Assembly (NCBI RefSeq): GCF_003841465.1
Contig: NZ_REFZ01000005.1
Coordinates: 248,001-312,000, forward strand
From: Natrarchaeobius oligotrophus
Lineage (GTDB): Archaea; Halobacteriota; Halobacteria; Halobacteriales; Natrialbaceae
Reading direction: 5' to 3'
Length of the DNA: 64,000 bases
Shown here piece by piece: positions 45,265 through 54,757 of this stretch. The notes under the pieces were generated by a model, which made no database searches, was not told where the DNA came from, and saw nothing but the letters and a program-made list of their open reading frames with translations. The translations under genes were made by a program, and so were the position numbers. Numbering within the stretch: position 1 is the stretch's first letter; every line of letters starts with the position of its first letter.

Positions 45265-46194
45265 TCACTCGAGCAGCCAACTCAAAAGCGCCTTCTGTGC
45301 GTGCAGACGGTTCTCGGCCTGGTCGAAGACGATCGAGCGATCGCCCTCGACGACGTCGTCGGTGATCTCCTCGCCGCGGTGGGCGGGCAGACAGTGCATC
45401 ACCGACGCGTCGGGCGCGTGGTCGAGCAGGTCGGCGTTGACCTGGAACCCCTCGAAGTCGTTCATGCGGACGTCGCGTTCGTCCTCCTGGCCCATGCTGA
45501 TCCAGACGTCGGTGTAGATGACGTCGGCGTCGGTTGCCGCCTCGACGGGATCGTTCGTGAGCGTCGGCTCGCCGCCGAGCGCTCGAGCGCGTTCGTTGAC
45601 GTCGTCGTCGATGCCGTAGCCCGCCGGCGTCGCGATCGTGAGGTCGATGCCGGCCAGCGCAGCGCCGACGGCGAACGACTGGGCGACGTTGTTGCCGTCG
45701 CCGATCCAGGCCACCGACACGCCGTCAAACCCGCCTTCGTGCTCGCGGATCGTCAACAGGTCCGCGAGCGTCTGGCAGGGGTGGGCGTCGTCGGTCAGTC
45801 CGTTGACGACCGGCACCGAGGCGTACTCCGCGAGCACCTCGATGTTGTCGTGTTTGAACACGCGGCCCATCACGGCGTCGACGTACCGCGAGAGGGTCCT
45901 CGAGGTGTCTTTCAACGGCTCGCCGTGACCGAGTTGAATGTCGTCCTCGCCGAGAAAGACCGCGTGCCCGCCGAGCTGGGTCATGCCCGTCTCGAAGGAG
46001 ACGCGCGTTCGCGTACTCGGCTTCTGGAAGATCATCCCAAGCGTCTGGCCGTCGAGATCTTCGTGGTCTTCGCCCTCGTTCTGGGCGTGTTTGTACGCCG
46101 TTGCACGATCGAGGATCGACTCGAGTTCATCGTTCGTGACGTCGTCGATCTCGAGAAAGTGTCTCGGCCGCGTCTCGTCCGTATCTGGTGTCAT
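45265..46194 (-). CDS. argF: Ornithine carbamoyltransferase
   Basis: 309-residue enzyme that joins ornithine and carbamoyl phosphate to give citrulline. The carbamoyl-phosphate motif STRTRVSFE (about 58) and the ornithine-side HCLPAHRG (about 272) are intact. It is the last gene of the minus-strand arginine cluster. Its upstream neighbour lysK ends 29 bases before its start. The last 26 bases recur downstream as a partial direct copy. Confidence 0.97.
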   Translation of the reverse strand: MTPDTDETRPRHFLEIDDVTNDELESILDRATAYKHAQNEGEDHEDLDGQTLGMIFQKPSTRTRVSFETGMTQLGGHAVFLGEDDIQLGHGEPLKDTSRTLSRYVDAVMGRVFKHDNIEVLAEYASVPVVNGLTDDAHPCQTLADLLTIREHEGGFDGVSVAWIGDGNNVAQSFAVGAALAGIDLTIATPAGYGIDDDVNERARALGGEPTLTNDPVEAATDADVIYTDVWISMGQEDERDVRMNDFEGFQVNADLLDHAPDASVMHCLPAHRGEEITDDVVEGDRSIVFDQAENRLHAQKALLSWLLE

Positions 46195-46223
46195 TGTCTG
46201 TAAACTCGTGTGAATATCTGCGT

Positions 46224-47294
46224 TCAGTTCTCGGTGAGCGTCCGCGCGACGCGCTCGAGGATGGCGATCGACCGATCGAACTCCGACAGCGAGAGCCGCT
46301 CGTCGGGTGCGTGATCGAGATCGGAGTTGCCCGGGCCGTACGTCACCATCGGGCAGTCCCACGCTCCGGCAAAGATGTTCATGTCGCTGGTTCCGGTCTT
46401 TCGGACCAGACGTGGATCTTCGCCTTCCGCCCGGATGGCGACGCGAAACGCCCGTGCGACCTCCGTTCGGGGACTCATCATCACGGGCGCAACCTTGTCC
46501 TTCCAGGTCACCGTTCCGACCTCGAGTTCGCCTTCCGCGGCCTCCCGGACGGTCTCGACGGTGAGCGCCGGCGGGACGCGAAGTTGGACGTCCATCGTCG
46601 TCTCGACGGAGAGGCCGTCGTCGCTGACGCCGCCCTCGATGGCGACCGGCTTGGTCGTCACCTGCTCGAAGACGGGTTCGTACTCGTCGCCTTCGAAGTA
46701 CTCCTCGACCGAGGACCACCAGCGGACGGCGTGTTGGATCGCGTTCGGATCCGGACGGGACGTGTGTCCGGATTCGCTGGTCGCGACGTAGGTGCCGGCG
46801 AGCAGCCCACGATAACCCAGCGTGATCCCGTCAGTCCCGGATGGCTCGCCGTTGACGACGGCGTCGGGGGCGACGTCCCGGTTGTCGACCAGATAGCGCG
46901 AGCCGCGCGAGTCGATCTCCTCGCCGACGACGCCCGCGAACGAGACGCCCGTGCTGACGGCGGCGGCCGCCATCGCGGCGAGCGGTCCCGTCGCGTCGAC
47001 GCTGCCGCGACCCCAGAGGATCTCGTCGTCACCGGTTTCCTCGGTTTCGACCGGGATATCCCCCGGCACGGTGTCGATGTGTGAGGTCAACAGGACGGAA
47101 TCGTCGGCGGGCGCACGGACGTTGCCGACCGCGTCGAGCCACACCTCCCGGTTGTGTGCCTCGAAGAAGTCGACGAGCCGTTTGGCTGCTTCGCGTTCCT
47201 CGCCCGTCGGCGAGGGAATCGAGACGAGGTCGACCAACAGCTCCCGCGCGTCAGCCTGCGGTACGTCCGTCGGTTCGCTCGTCCTCGCGTTCAT
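46224..47294 (-). CDS. lysK: [LysW]-lysine/ornithine hydrolase
   Basis: 356-residue zinc amidohydrolase of the M20 family that frees ornithine (or lysine) from the carrier protein LysW. Metal-site motifs are LLTSHIDTVPG (about 68-78), GRGSVDATGPLAAM (about 95-108) and GVVGEEIDSRGSRY (about 123). The ATG overlaps the stop of the aminotransferase gene as ATGA. In haloarchaea, where lysine is made by the diaminopimelate route, the physiological product here is most likely ornithine. Confidence 0.93.
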   Translation of the reverse strand: MNARTSEPTDVPQADARELLVDLVSIPSPTGEEREAAKRLVDFFEAHNREVWLDAVGNVRAPADDSVLLTSHIDTVPGDIPVETEETGDDEILWGRGSVDATGPLAAMAAAAVSTGVSFAGVVGEEIDSRGSRYLVDNRDVAPDAVVNGEPSGTDGITLGYRGLLAGTYVATSESGHTSRPDPNAIQHAVRWWSSVEEYFEGDEYEPVFEQVTTKPVAIEGGVSDDGLSVETTMDVQLRVPPALTVETVREAAEGELEVGTVTWKDKVAPVMMSPRTEVARAFRVAIRAEGEDPRLVRKTGTSDMNIFAGAWDCPMVTYGPGNSDLDHAPDERLSLSEFDRSIAILERVARTLTEN

Positions 47295-48439
47295 GAGTCG
47301 GTGTCGGGTTCGATGATCGCGCCCAGCGCGTCCACGAGTCGATCCGCCTCTTCCTCCCCGATCACGAGCGGCGGCAGCAGGCGGAGGACGGTCCGACCCG
47401 CCGGAAGCGCGAGAATCTCGTGTTCGAGCGCCAGGTCGCGGGCGACGCGATTCGCCCCGCGTTTCAACTCGATGCCGACGAGCAGCCCCTCGCCGCGGAC
47501 CTCGCGAACCTCGTCGCCGAGGGCCGCCTCGAGTTCGTCGACGAGGTAGTCGCCGACCTCGGCGGCGTGGGCGGGCCACTCCTCTTCGACCAGCGTCGAG
47601 ATCGTGGCGTGGACCGCCGCGGTGACGACGGGGCCGCCGCTGAACGTGGCGTTGTGCGAGGCCGCGCCGTCGGCGATCCAGTCCCGGACCGCGACCGCGC
47701 CGACGGGCAGACCGTTGCCCAGTCCCTTTGCGGTCGTGAGGATATCGGGCGTGACGCCCGCACCTTCGCAGGCCCACATCTCGCCGGTTCGTCCCATGCC
47801 GGTCTGGACCTCGTCGAAGACGAGCGCAGCGCCGGCCTCGTCGGTCAGTTCGCGGGCGGTCTCGAGGTAGCCCGCGGGCGGAACGTTGATTCCCCCTTCG
47901 CCCTGGATCGGCTCCAAGATCACGGCCGCGGTCTCGTCGTCGACGGCGTCGGCGAGTTCGTCTCCGTCGCCGTAGGGGACGAACGCCACGTCGCCGGCCA
48001 GCGGCTCGAACGGTTTCTTGTACTTGTCCTTCCAGGTCGCCGCGAGCGATCCCATCGTCCGGCCGTGGAACGAGCGGGTCGCGGCGACGATCGTCGACTC
48101 GCCGGTCGCCGACCGGGCGAACTTCAGCGCGGCCTCGTTGGCCTCGGTCCCGGAGTTACAGAACCAGGCCCCATCCAGGCCGTCGGGCGTCGACGTGACG
48201 AGCGCCGCGTAGGCGTCCTCGCGCGATTGGACGGGATACGAGGAGTCGACGAAGGTCAACTCGCCGACCTGCGTCTGTACCGCGTCGACGACCGCCGGAT
48301 GGCTGTGTCCCAGCGGCGTACACGCGTAACTCGCGCCCGCGTCGAGGTACTCGGTGCCGTCGGTCGCGTAGAGGTACGGTCCCTCGCCGCGCTCGATGCC
48401 GATCGGCTTACCGCCGGAGACGAAGTCGTGATCGCTCAT
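47291..48439 (-). CDS. argD: LysW-linked acetylornithine-type aminotransferase
   Basis: 382-residue class III PLP aminotransferase that converts the LysW-bound glutamate semialdehyde to the ornithine form. Motifs are NSGTEANEAALKFAR (about 95), FHGRTMGSLAAT (about 124), LVFDEVQTGMGRTG (about 205) and the PLP-lysine TAKGLGNGLPVGA (about 233). It overlaps the kinase gene upstream and the hydrolase downstream by ATGA, a sign of coupled translation. Confidence 0.95.
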   Translation of the reverse strand: MSDHDFVSGGKPIGIERGEGPYLYATDGTEYLDAGASYACTPLGHSHPAVVDAVQTQVGELTFVDSSYPVQSREDAYAALVTSTPDGLDGAWFCNSGTEANEAALKFARSATGESTIVAATRSFHGRTMGSLAATWKDKYKKPFEPLAGDVAFVPYGDGDELADAVDDETAAVILEPIQGEGGINVPPAGYLETARELTDEAGAALVFDEVQTGMGRTGEMWACEGAGVTPDILTTAKGLGNGLPVGAVAVRDWIADGAASHNATFSGGPVVTAAVHATISTLVEEEWPAHAAEVGDYLVDELEAALGDEVREVRGEGLLVGIELKRGANRVARDLALEHEILALPAGRTVLRLLPPLVIGEEEADRLVDALGAIIEPDTDS

Positions 48440-49308
48440 TTCGTGGCCTCCTGTGCGGTTTCGTTCGCGTCCTCGTCCGCGAGCGCGCCGGGCTCGAGCG
48501 TCGTGCCCGCGCCGGAGAGCGCGTTCGTGATCGGTTCGTCGACGTTCGCACTGGCGACGGTGACCGACGCCGCGCCGCCCTCGAGGGCCTCCTCCGCGGC
48601 CATGACCTTCTTCGTCATGAACCCTTCCGCGGCGTCTTTGACCGCGTCGAACGCCGCGGGCGTCGAGGCGGAGTCGAACTTCGTGGACTCGTCGTCGGGA
48701 TCGGCGTAGATGCCCGAGACGTCCGTCAGCACGACGAGGTCGGCCTCGATCGCACCCGCGATCGCGGCGGCGGCGCGGTCGGCGTCGGCGTTGACCGCGG
48801 TGTAGCCGCCCTCGCGCTCGCGGCCCAACACGGGCACCGAGACGACGGGCGTGTAGCCGGCCGACAGTAACGTCTCGAGTAAGTCCGCGTTGACGGACTC
48901 GATCGTGCCCGAGTGGTCGCCGCGTTTGATCTTCTTCTTGCCGTCCTCTTTGACGCGGACGGCGGACTTGCGCTTGCCCTCGAGTACCTTGCCGTCCGTC
49001 CCGGAGAGGCCGACTGCGTTCACGCCCTCGTTGTGCAGGCTCTCGACCAGGTCGGTGTTGAGCTTGCCCGGCATCACCATCTTGAAGACGTCCATCGTCT
49101 CCTCGTCGGTAAACCGTCCCACCACTCCGCCGGGGGTCTCGACGTAGGTCGGTTCCCGACCCAGTGCCTCGAGCGTTTCGTCGACGGCTGTCGAGCCGCC
49201 GTGGGTGAGAACCACGTCCTCCCCGTCGGCAACGAGGGAGGCGACGTCGGCGAGCGCCCCTTCGGGGTCGACGGCGCGCGCGCCGCCGATTTTGACCACT
49301 ACCGTCAT
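48436..49308 (-). CDS. argB: LysW-glutamate (acetylglutamate-like) kinase
   Basis: 290-residue amino-acid kinase that phosphorylates the side-chain carboxylate of the glutamate (or aminoadipate) attached to LysW. N-terminal VVVKIGGARAVD, LTHGGSTAVDETL (about 34) and LTDVSGIYADPDD (about 196) are typical. An inserted basic stretch KSAVRVKEDGKKKIKRGDHS (about 114-133) may help dock the acidic carrier. Confidence 0.94.
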   Translation of the reverse strand: MTVVVKIGGARAVDPEGALADVASLVADGEDVVLTHGGSTAVDETLEALGREPTYVETPGGVVGRFTDEETMDVFKMVMPGKLNTDLVESLHNEGVNAVGLSGTDGKVLEGKRKSAVRVKEDGKKKIKRGDHSGTIESVNADLLETLLSAGYTPVVSVPVLGREREGGYTAVNADADRAAAAIAGAIEADLVVLTDVSGIYADPDDESTKFDSASTPAAFDAVKDAAEGFMTKKVMAAEEALEGGAASVTVASANVDEPITNALSGAGTTLEPGALADEDANETAQEATK

Positions 49309-50385
49309 TTACGGTGCCCCCACGGGGTGTAGCCCCGCGAACTCGAGTCCGGCCGTCTCCTCTAAGCCGAGCGCGATATTGGCGGCGTGGACCGCCTGTC
49401 CGGCCGATCCCTTCATCATGTTGTCGATGGCCGAGAAGACGACGATCCGCTCGTTCGACGGATCGAGTTCGAAGCCGACTTCGGCGTAGTTCGTTCCGGC
49501 GACGGCCTTCGGCTCGGGGTAGCGGTAGACGCCGGAGCCGCCGGCGGCCATGCGGACGAACGGCTCGTCTTCGTAACAGCCCCTGTAGGCTTTCCAGAGC
49601 TCCCCCTTCGAGACCGGTCCCGAGGGGAAGACGTGGCTCGTCGCGCTCGCGCCGCGGATCATGTCCACGGCGTGGCAGGTAAAGGCGACCGAGGTGCCGA
49701 GGAACTGCTCGATCTCGGCCTCGTGGCGGTGGCCCGTCGGCGCGTAGGGGCGAACGACGCCCGAGCGCTCGGGGTGGCTCGAGGCCTCGCCGCCGCCCGC
49801 GCCGCCTTCCGAGGAGCCGACCTTGACGTCGACGACGATCTGCTCTCCACCGTCGAGGATTCCGTGTTCGAACAGCGGATAGAGTCCGAGGATCGACGCG
49901 GTGGCGTTGCAGCCGCCGCCCGCGATGAGTTCGGCTCCCGCGAGGTTCTCGCGGTTGATCTCGGGCAGCGCGTACTCCGCCTTCTCCAGGTACTCGGGTG
50001 CGTCGTGGCCGTCGTACCACTCGTCGTACTGCGCTTCGGTCTCGAGGCGGAAGTCGGCCGAGAGGTCGACGACGGTGTCCGCGACGTCGAAGAAGTCGTC
50101 GATCTGCCCCATCGAGACGCCGTGTGGCGTCGCCGCGAACAGCACGTCGACGGACTCGAGGTCGTCGGGTTCCGTAAAGCGAAGGTCCGCCCCGCGAAGC
50201 GGCGGGTGGACGGAGCCGACGCTCTTGCCGGCTTTCGACCGGCTGGTCACTTCTGCGATCTCGAGGGTCGGATGGGAAGCGAGCAGGCGAAGCAGTTCGC
50301 CGCCCGTGAAGCCGGAGCCGCCGACGACGCTCGCGGTGATGCCCTCCGCTCCGTCGTCGGCGTCGGCCTCGGCTTCGACCGCCAT
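49309..50385 (-). CDS. argC: LysW-glutamyl-phosphate reductase
   Basis: 358-residue NADPH-dependent reductase that makes the glutamate semialdehyde on LysW. The glycine motif VVGGSGFTGGELLRLLASHP lies near residue 20. The catalytic Cys is in GGGCNATASILGLYP (about 157), and the His-bearing segment is around SSHPERSGVV and HRHEAEIEQFL. Its ATG overlaps the LysX stop by one base. Confidence 0.94.
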   Translation of the reverse strand: MAVEAEADADDGAEGITASVVGGSGFTGGELLRLLASHPTLEIAEVTSRSKAGKSVGSVHPPLRGADLRFTEPDDLESVDVLFAATPHGVSMGQIDDFFDVADTVVDLSADFRLETEAQYDEWYDGHDAPEYLEKAEYALPEINRENLAGAELIAGGGCNATASILGLYPLFEHGILDGGEQIVVDVKVGSSEGGAGGGEASSHPERSGVVRPYAPTGHRHEAEIEQFLGTSVAFTCHAVDMIRGASATSHVFPSGPVSKGELWKAYRGCYEDEPFVRMAAGGSGVYRYPEPKAVAGTNYAEVGFELDPSNERIVVFSAIDNMMKGSAGQAVHAANIALGLEETAGLEFAGLHPVGAP

Positions 50386-51308
50386 CAGTGGGTCACCTCG
50401 AGTCCCTCGTCGGCCGCGTCGACCGCCTTCGTCTCGAGCCAGTCGACGACGGTGGCGGCGACGTCGGTGTCGACCGCGCCGTCGAGGGCCTTGAACTCGA
50501 CGGTGTGGTTGACTTCGTGGACGGTGTACCGCTGGCCAGACTCCGTCTGGCTGCCCTCCGAGTGTGACTCGGAGACGTCTTCAGTTTCCATCAGGTCGAT
50601 CCCGAGCAGCCCGCCGCCGACGGCGTCGCTCGCCTGTGCGACGAGCTTTCTGGCCTCGTCGTCGGGTTCGAAGACGTCCGTCTCGGCACCTTTGGCCGCG
50701 TTCGTGATCCAGTGGTCCGACGAGCGAACCATGCCGGCGATCGGCTCGCCGTCGGCCGCGAGCACGCGAATGTCGCGACCGGGTTTCTCGACGAACTCCT
50801 GGACGTAGAACACCTTGTGCTCGTAGTGGCCGAGCGTCGCCTTGTGCTCTAAGATCGCCTCGGCGGCGTCCGGCGAGTCGATCTTGGCCATCAGCCGACC
50901 CCAGGAGCCGACGACGGGTTTGAGCACGCAGGGGTAGCCGAAGCTCTCGATGGCGTCCATCGCGGTCTCTTTCGTGAACGCGACTTTCGTCGCGGGCGTC
51001 GGCACGCCCGCCTCCTCGAGCGCGAGGCTGTTTTTCACCTTGTCCGCGCAGATCTCGGCCGTCTCGTGGCTGTTGATCACGGGCACGCCGTACGCCTCGA
51101 GGAACTTCGTGGCGTACAGGCTGCGGCTCGTGGCGAGACAGCGATCGACGACGACGTCGACCTCCGAGAACTCCTCGGGAACCTCGCCGACGTCGAACTC
51201 CTGTTTGCGGACGTCGATCTTCTCGACCTCGTGGTCGCGCTCGCGAAGCTCGTTGAGCAGCAGCTTCTCGTCCTTGCGGATTCGGGAGTAGAGTATTCCT
51301 ACCTTCAC
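50385..51308 (-). CDS. lysX: LysX-type ATP-grasp ligase
   Basis: 307-residue RimK-family ATP-grasp ligase that attaches glutamate (or aminoadipate) to the C-terminal Glu of LysW. VGILYSRIRKDEKLLL at the N-terminus, GYPCVLKPVVGSWGRLM (about 130) and the metal-binding HEVNHTVEFK near the C-terminus fit LysX. A Ser/Glu-rich insertion (about 240-260) precedes the last strand. The GTG start gives the compact N-terminus; GTG at 51317 is an alternative. Glutamate specificity is inferred from the arginine neighbours. Confidence 0.94.
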   Translation of the reverse strand: MKVGILYSRIRKDEKLLLNELRERDHEVEKIDVRKQEFDVGEVPEEFSEVDVVVDRCLATSRSLYATKFLEAYGVPVINSHETAEICADKVKNSLALEEAGVPTPATKVAFTKETAMDAIESFGYPCVLKPVVGSWGRLMAKIDSPDAAEAILEHKATLGHYEHKVFYVQEFVEKPGRDIRVLAADGEPIAGMVRSSDHWITNAAKGAETDVFEPDDEARKLVAQASDAVGGGLLGIDLMETEDVSESHSEGSQTESGQRYTVHEVNHTVEFKALDGAVDTDVAATVVDWLETKAVDAADEGLEVTH

Positions 51309-51366
51309 TCGAACCACCCCTGACGGGGATCAGCCAAACGCGGCTGTGTCGCGACCGTCTGCAAGG

Positions 51367-51531
51367 TCACTCACCCCAGTCCTCTTCGAGCTCGGGGGCT
51401 CGCTCGAGGACTGGCGGCTCGGTGTCGACGACTTCCAGTTCGGCTCCGCAGGTGGTACAGTCAACGATCTCTCCAACCTCCAGATCGTCGTGAAGGGACA
51501 CCTCGGCCCCACACTCGACGCATTCGGTCAT
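51367..51531 (-). CDS. lysW: Amino-group carrier protein LysW
   Basis: 54-residue acidic carrier to which intermediates are bound through the C-terminal glutamate. Found by direct translation. The zinc ribbon is CVECGAE and CTTCGAE, and the end is EEDWGE, the exact LysW terminus. It sits directly upstream of its ligase LysX. GCTTTAAGGG about 35 bases upstream suggests its own promoter, separate from argG-argH. Confidence 0.96.
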   Translation of the reverse strand: MTECVECGAEVSLHDDLEVGEIVDCTTCGAELEVVDTEPPVLERAPELEEDWGE

Positions 51532-51717
51532 TGTACTCGCAACTGCGCGCCGATCACCCTTAAAGCCTTCGAACTTAACAGCAAAATTATACTATCTGCA
51601 CCGTCCTCTATCCGACCGCTGACGCCATTTCACCGCAATTTCAGTTTGACATATCATGTAGTGATTATTTCGTCCCCTCGCGGGGACCGCCGCCGCGGCG
51701 TCGGACGTGAAACGACG

Positions 51718-53253
51718 TCAGACATAGTCGTTCACCTCCGTCCGAAGCGCCTCGTGAGCCGCCTCGAGCGCGTCCGTCGCAGCGTCCGTCGCCTCCCGAT
51801 CGGCCGAGCGCGCCGCGCGCGCGGATTCGAGTTGCGTCGCGACCTCCTCGGGGGCGGGTCCACCGCGGGAGTTCCGACTCGCGACGCTCTCGGCCGGTTC
51901 GAGGGCGTCCTCGACGGCCTCGCGGTCGACGTAGGACTCGAGTGGCTCCTCGAGGACGGCCTCGGCTGCGGCCGCTATGTCGGCGTACTCGTCGCCTCGT
52001 TCGGCGGCGACGGCGACGACCTCGTGGGCCGTCCGGAACGGCAGCCCGTTCGCGGCGAGCAGGTCGGCGACGCCGGTCGCCGTCGAAAAGCCCGCGCCGG
52101 CTTCGTCGGCCAGGGCGTCCCCGTTCCAGTCGGCCGTCGCGACCGCGCCGGCGGCGACCTCGCTCGCCTCGGTGACCGCGTCGGCGGTCTCCCAGGCGTG
52201 GGTCGTCGCCCGCTGGAGGTCGCGGTTGTACGCGCGGGGCAGCCCCTTGAGCGTCGTCGTCAGCCCCTGGACGCCGCCCGCCGCGTTGCCCGCGACCGCG
52301 CGGACGAGTTCGAGCGTGTCCGGGTTCTTCTTCTGGGGCATGATCGACGACGTCGAGGAGTAGTCGTCCGCGAGGTCTACGAAGCCGCGGTTCGCGAAGA
52401 CGACCAGGTCCTCCGCGAGCCCCGACAGCGTCGTCGCGTGCGTCGACAGCGCCTGGGTCGTCTCGAGCAGGAAGTCCCGGCTCGAGGCGGCGTCCATCGA
52501 GTTCTCGACGAGGCCGTCGAACCCGAGCAGTTCGGCGGTGCGCTCGCGGTCGACGTCGAACGTCGTTCCGGCGAAGGCGGCCGCGCCCAGCGGCGACTCG
52601 TTGATCCGGTCGTACGCCTCGAGCAACCGCGCGGTGTCGCGACGGACCGCTCCCTCGTAGGAGAGCGCCCAGTGTGCGACGGTGGTCGGCTGGGCCGGCT
52701 GGAGGTGGGTGTAGCCGGGCATGATCGTCTCGCCGTGCTCGGCCGCGACCGCACACAGCGACTCGCGGAGCGCGAGCGTCGTCTCGACCGCGTCGAGAAC
52801 GTCCTCGCGCAGTCGGTAGCGGATGCAGGTCGCGACCTCGTCGTTGCGCGAGCGCGCGGTGTGCATCCGGCCACCCTCCTCGCCGACGCGCTGGATGACG
52901 GCCGTCTCGATCGCCTCGTGGACGTCCTCGCCGTCGGGCAGCGAGCCGTGGCCGTCGACTTCGATCGCGTCGAGCGCGGTGAGGACGTCGCCGGCCACGC
53001 CGTCCTCGACGATTCCCCGCTCGGCCAGCATGACGACGTGCGCGCGGTCGACCTCGAGGTCGGCCTCGAAGATCCGCTCGTCGGCTGCAAGCGAGGAGAG
53101 GAAGCTCCGGGCGGGGCCGCCGCTGAAGCGGTCCCGGCGGACGACGCCCGACCCGTCGTCCCGGCGATCCGAAGACGGCTCGCCGCCGTCGGTCGCGACC
53201 GCGGGCTCGAGTTCGGAGCGGCCGTCGTCGTCGCGAGCGCTCTCCTCGGTCAT
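51718..53253 (-). CDS. argH: Argininosuccinate lyase
   Basis: 511-residue enzyme that splits argininosuccinate to arginine and fumarate. The family motifs HTARSRNDEVATC (about 130) and PGYTHLQPAQPTTVAHW (about 175), and the signature SSIMPQKKNPDTLELV (about 300), are intact. It begins two bases after the argG stop, so the two are co-translated. The first 35 residues form a low-complexity extension beyond the usual N-terminus. Confidence 0.96.
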   Translation of the reverse strand: MTEESARDDDGRSELEPAVATDGGEPSSDRRDDGSGVVRRDRFSGGPARSFLSSLAADERIFEADLEVDRAHVVMLAERGIVEDGVAGDVLTALDAIEVDGHGSLPDGEDVHEAIETAVIQRVGEEGGRMHTARSRNDEVATCIRYRLREDVLDAVETTLALRESLCAVAAEHGETIMPGYTHLQPAQPTTVAHWALSYEGAVRRDTARLLEAYDRINESPLGAAAFAGTTFDVDRERTAELLGFDGLVENSMDAASSRDFLLETTQALSTHATTLSGLAEDLVVFANRGFVDLADDYSSTSSIMPQKKNPDTLELVRAVAGNAAGGVQGLTTTLKGLPRAYNRDLQRATTHAWETADAVTEASEVAAGAVATADWNGDALADEAGAGFSTATGVADLLAANGLPFRTAHEVVAVAAERGDEYADIAAAAEAVLEEPLESYVDREAVEDALEPAESVASRNSRGGPAPEEVATQLESARAARSADREATDAATDALEAAHEALRTEVNDYV

Positions 53254-53255
53254 GA

Positions 53256-54440
53256 CTAGTCGTCCTCGTCGATCACGCTGTTCGCGAGGCGGCGCTGGAA
53301 GCCGTGGTACTTCGCGACGCCGGTCGCGTCCTCCTGGTCGATCTTGCCGACCGACTCGGTGTCGAAGGAGGCGTGCTCGGCCGAGTAGGCGGCGTACTCG
53401 CTGTCGCGTGCGACCGCGCGGGCCTGCCCGCCCTCGAAGCGGATCGTCACCGTTCCCGTGACGCGCTTTTGGGTCTCGTCGATGAAGCCCTCGAGCGCGC
53501 TCACGAGCGGCGCGTCGATCAGCCCCTCGTAGCCCTTCTTCGCCCAGCGCTGATCGATCAGCTGTTTGAACTCGCGTTCTTCCTGCGTGAGCACGAGCCC
53601 CTCGAGCGCTTCGTGGGCGTTGAGCAGCGTCGTCGCCGCCGGGTGTTCGTAGTTCTCTCGGACCTTCAGCCCGAGCATGCGGTCTTCCATCGAGTCCGTG
53701 CGACCGACGCCGTAGGTGCCGGCGACCTCGTTCAGGTGCTCGATCAGCGAGACGGGATCCATCTCCTCGCCGTCGATGGCGGTCGGATACCCGTTCTCGA
53801 ACGTAATCTCGATCTCTTCGGTGTCGCCCGAGGGATCGTCCGTCCAGTCGTAGATCTCCTTCGGCGGGACGTAGTTCGGGTCCTCGAGTTCGTCGCCCTC
53901 GACGGAGCGGCTCCAGAGGTTGGTGTCGATCGACCAGTCGCCGCCGCTGCCGCCCTCGACGGGGAGGTCCTTCTCGTCGGCGTACTCCTGTTCCCACTCG
54001 CGGGTGAGCCCCAGTTCGCGCACCGGCGCGATGACCTCGAGGTCGGAGTCGCGCCAGACGGCCTCGAATCGCAGCTGATCGTTTCCTTTCCCGGTGCAGC
54101 CGTGGGCGATGCCGGTACAGCCCTGTTCCTCGGCGACCTCGAGGATCGCCGACGCGATCACGGGGCGAGCGAGCGCCGTTCCCAGCGGGTACCCCTGGTA
54201 GGTCGCGTTCGCGCGAACGCTGTCGAAACAGAGGTCCGCGAACTCGGCTTTCGCGTCCACGACGTAGTGTTCCAGGTTGAGCGCTTCGGCGGTTTCCTCG
54301 GCTTCCTCGAACTCCTCGGCCGGCTGACCGACGTCGACGGTCACGCCGATTACCTCGTCGTATCCGTACTCCTCCTCGAGCAGCGGGACACAGACGGTCG
54401 TGTCGAGCCCGCCTGAGAACGCAAGTGCAACGCGTGTCAT
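53256..54440 (-). CDS. argG: Argininosuccinate synthase
   Basis: 394-residue ATP-dependent ligase that joins citrulline and aspartate. The pyrophosphatase motif LAFSGGLDTTV (about 6-16) and HGCTGKGNDQLRFE (about 113) are intact. Start and length fit the family. TTTAAG about 31-36 bases upstream of the ATG indicates a promoter and a short leader; it is the head of the arginine cluster. Confidence 0.97.
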   Translation of the reverse strand: MTRVALAFSGGLDTTVCVPLLEEEYGYDEVIGVTVDVGQPAEEFEEAEETAEALNLEHYVVDAKAEFADLCFDSVRANATYQGYPLGTALARPVIASAILEVAEEQGCTGIAHGCTGKGNDQLRFEAVWRDSDLEVIAPVRELGLTREWEQEYADEKDLPVEGGSGGDWSIDTNLWSRSVEGDELEDPNYVPPKEIYDWTDDPSGDTEEIEITFENGYPTAIDGEEMDPVSLIEHLNEVAGTYGVGRTDSMEDRMLGLKVRENYEHPAATTLLNAHEALEGLVLTQEEREFKQLIDQRWAKKGYEGLIDAPLVSALEGFIDETQKRVTGTVTIRFEGGQARAVARDSEYAAYSAEHASFDTESVGKIDQEDATGVAKYHGFQRRLANSVIDEDD

Positions 54441-54757
54441 GTCGTACTCGAGTACAGCGTGAGGACGGACTTAAATTCACTGATTTAGATTAAGAATTTT
54501 AATTGTAGAGCGGGTGCTGCGTGAGAAACAGGCATTCTCGGGAACTGGAACGTTCGATCGATCGACGGCGGTGGTGGAGTAGAGTACGGGCTCAGCGAGC
54601 CCGTCGCCGGGGTCGTCGCGATCGCGGCGGAGAAACGGTCCCGTCGGTACCGATCGCGGCGGATACGGACCCGACGGAGCGACTCATTGGGGTGCGATAG
54701 TGAGCGGTCAGTATTAAGTCCTGCTACTCGTCCGCCCGCGGCGAGGGGCCGTTCGCG
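54441..54757. other. Gene-free region with argG promoter
   Basis: No gene is seen. The argG side is AT-rich (54471-54511), with TTTAAG at 54471-54476 in the minus strand as the likely TATA box. The remaining part shows only GC-rich simple sequence. Confidence 0.5.
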
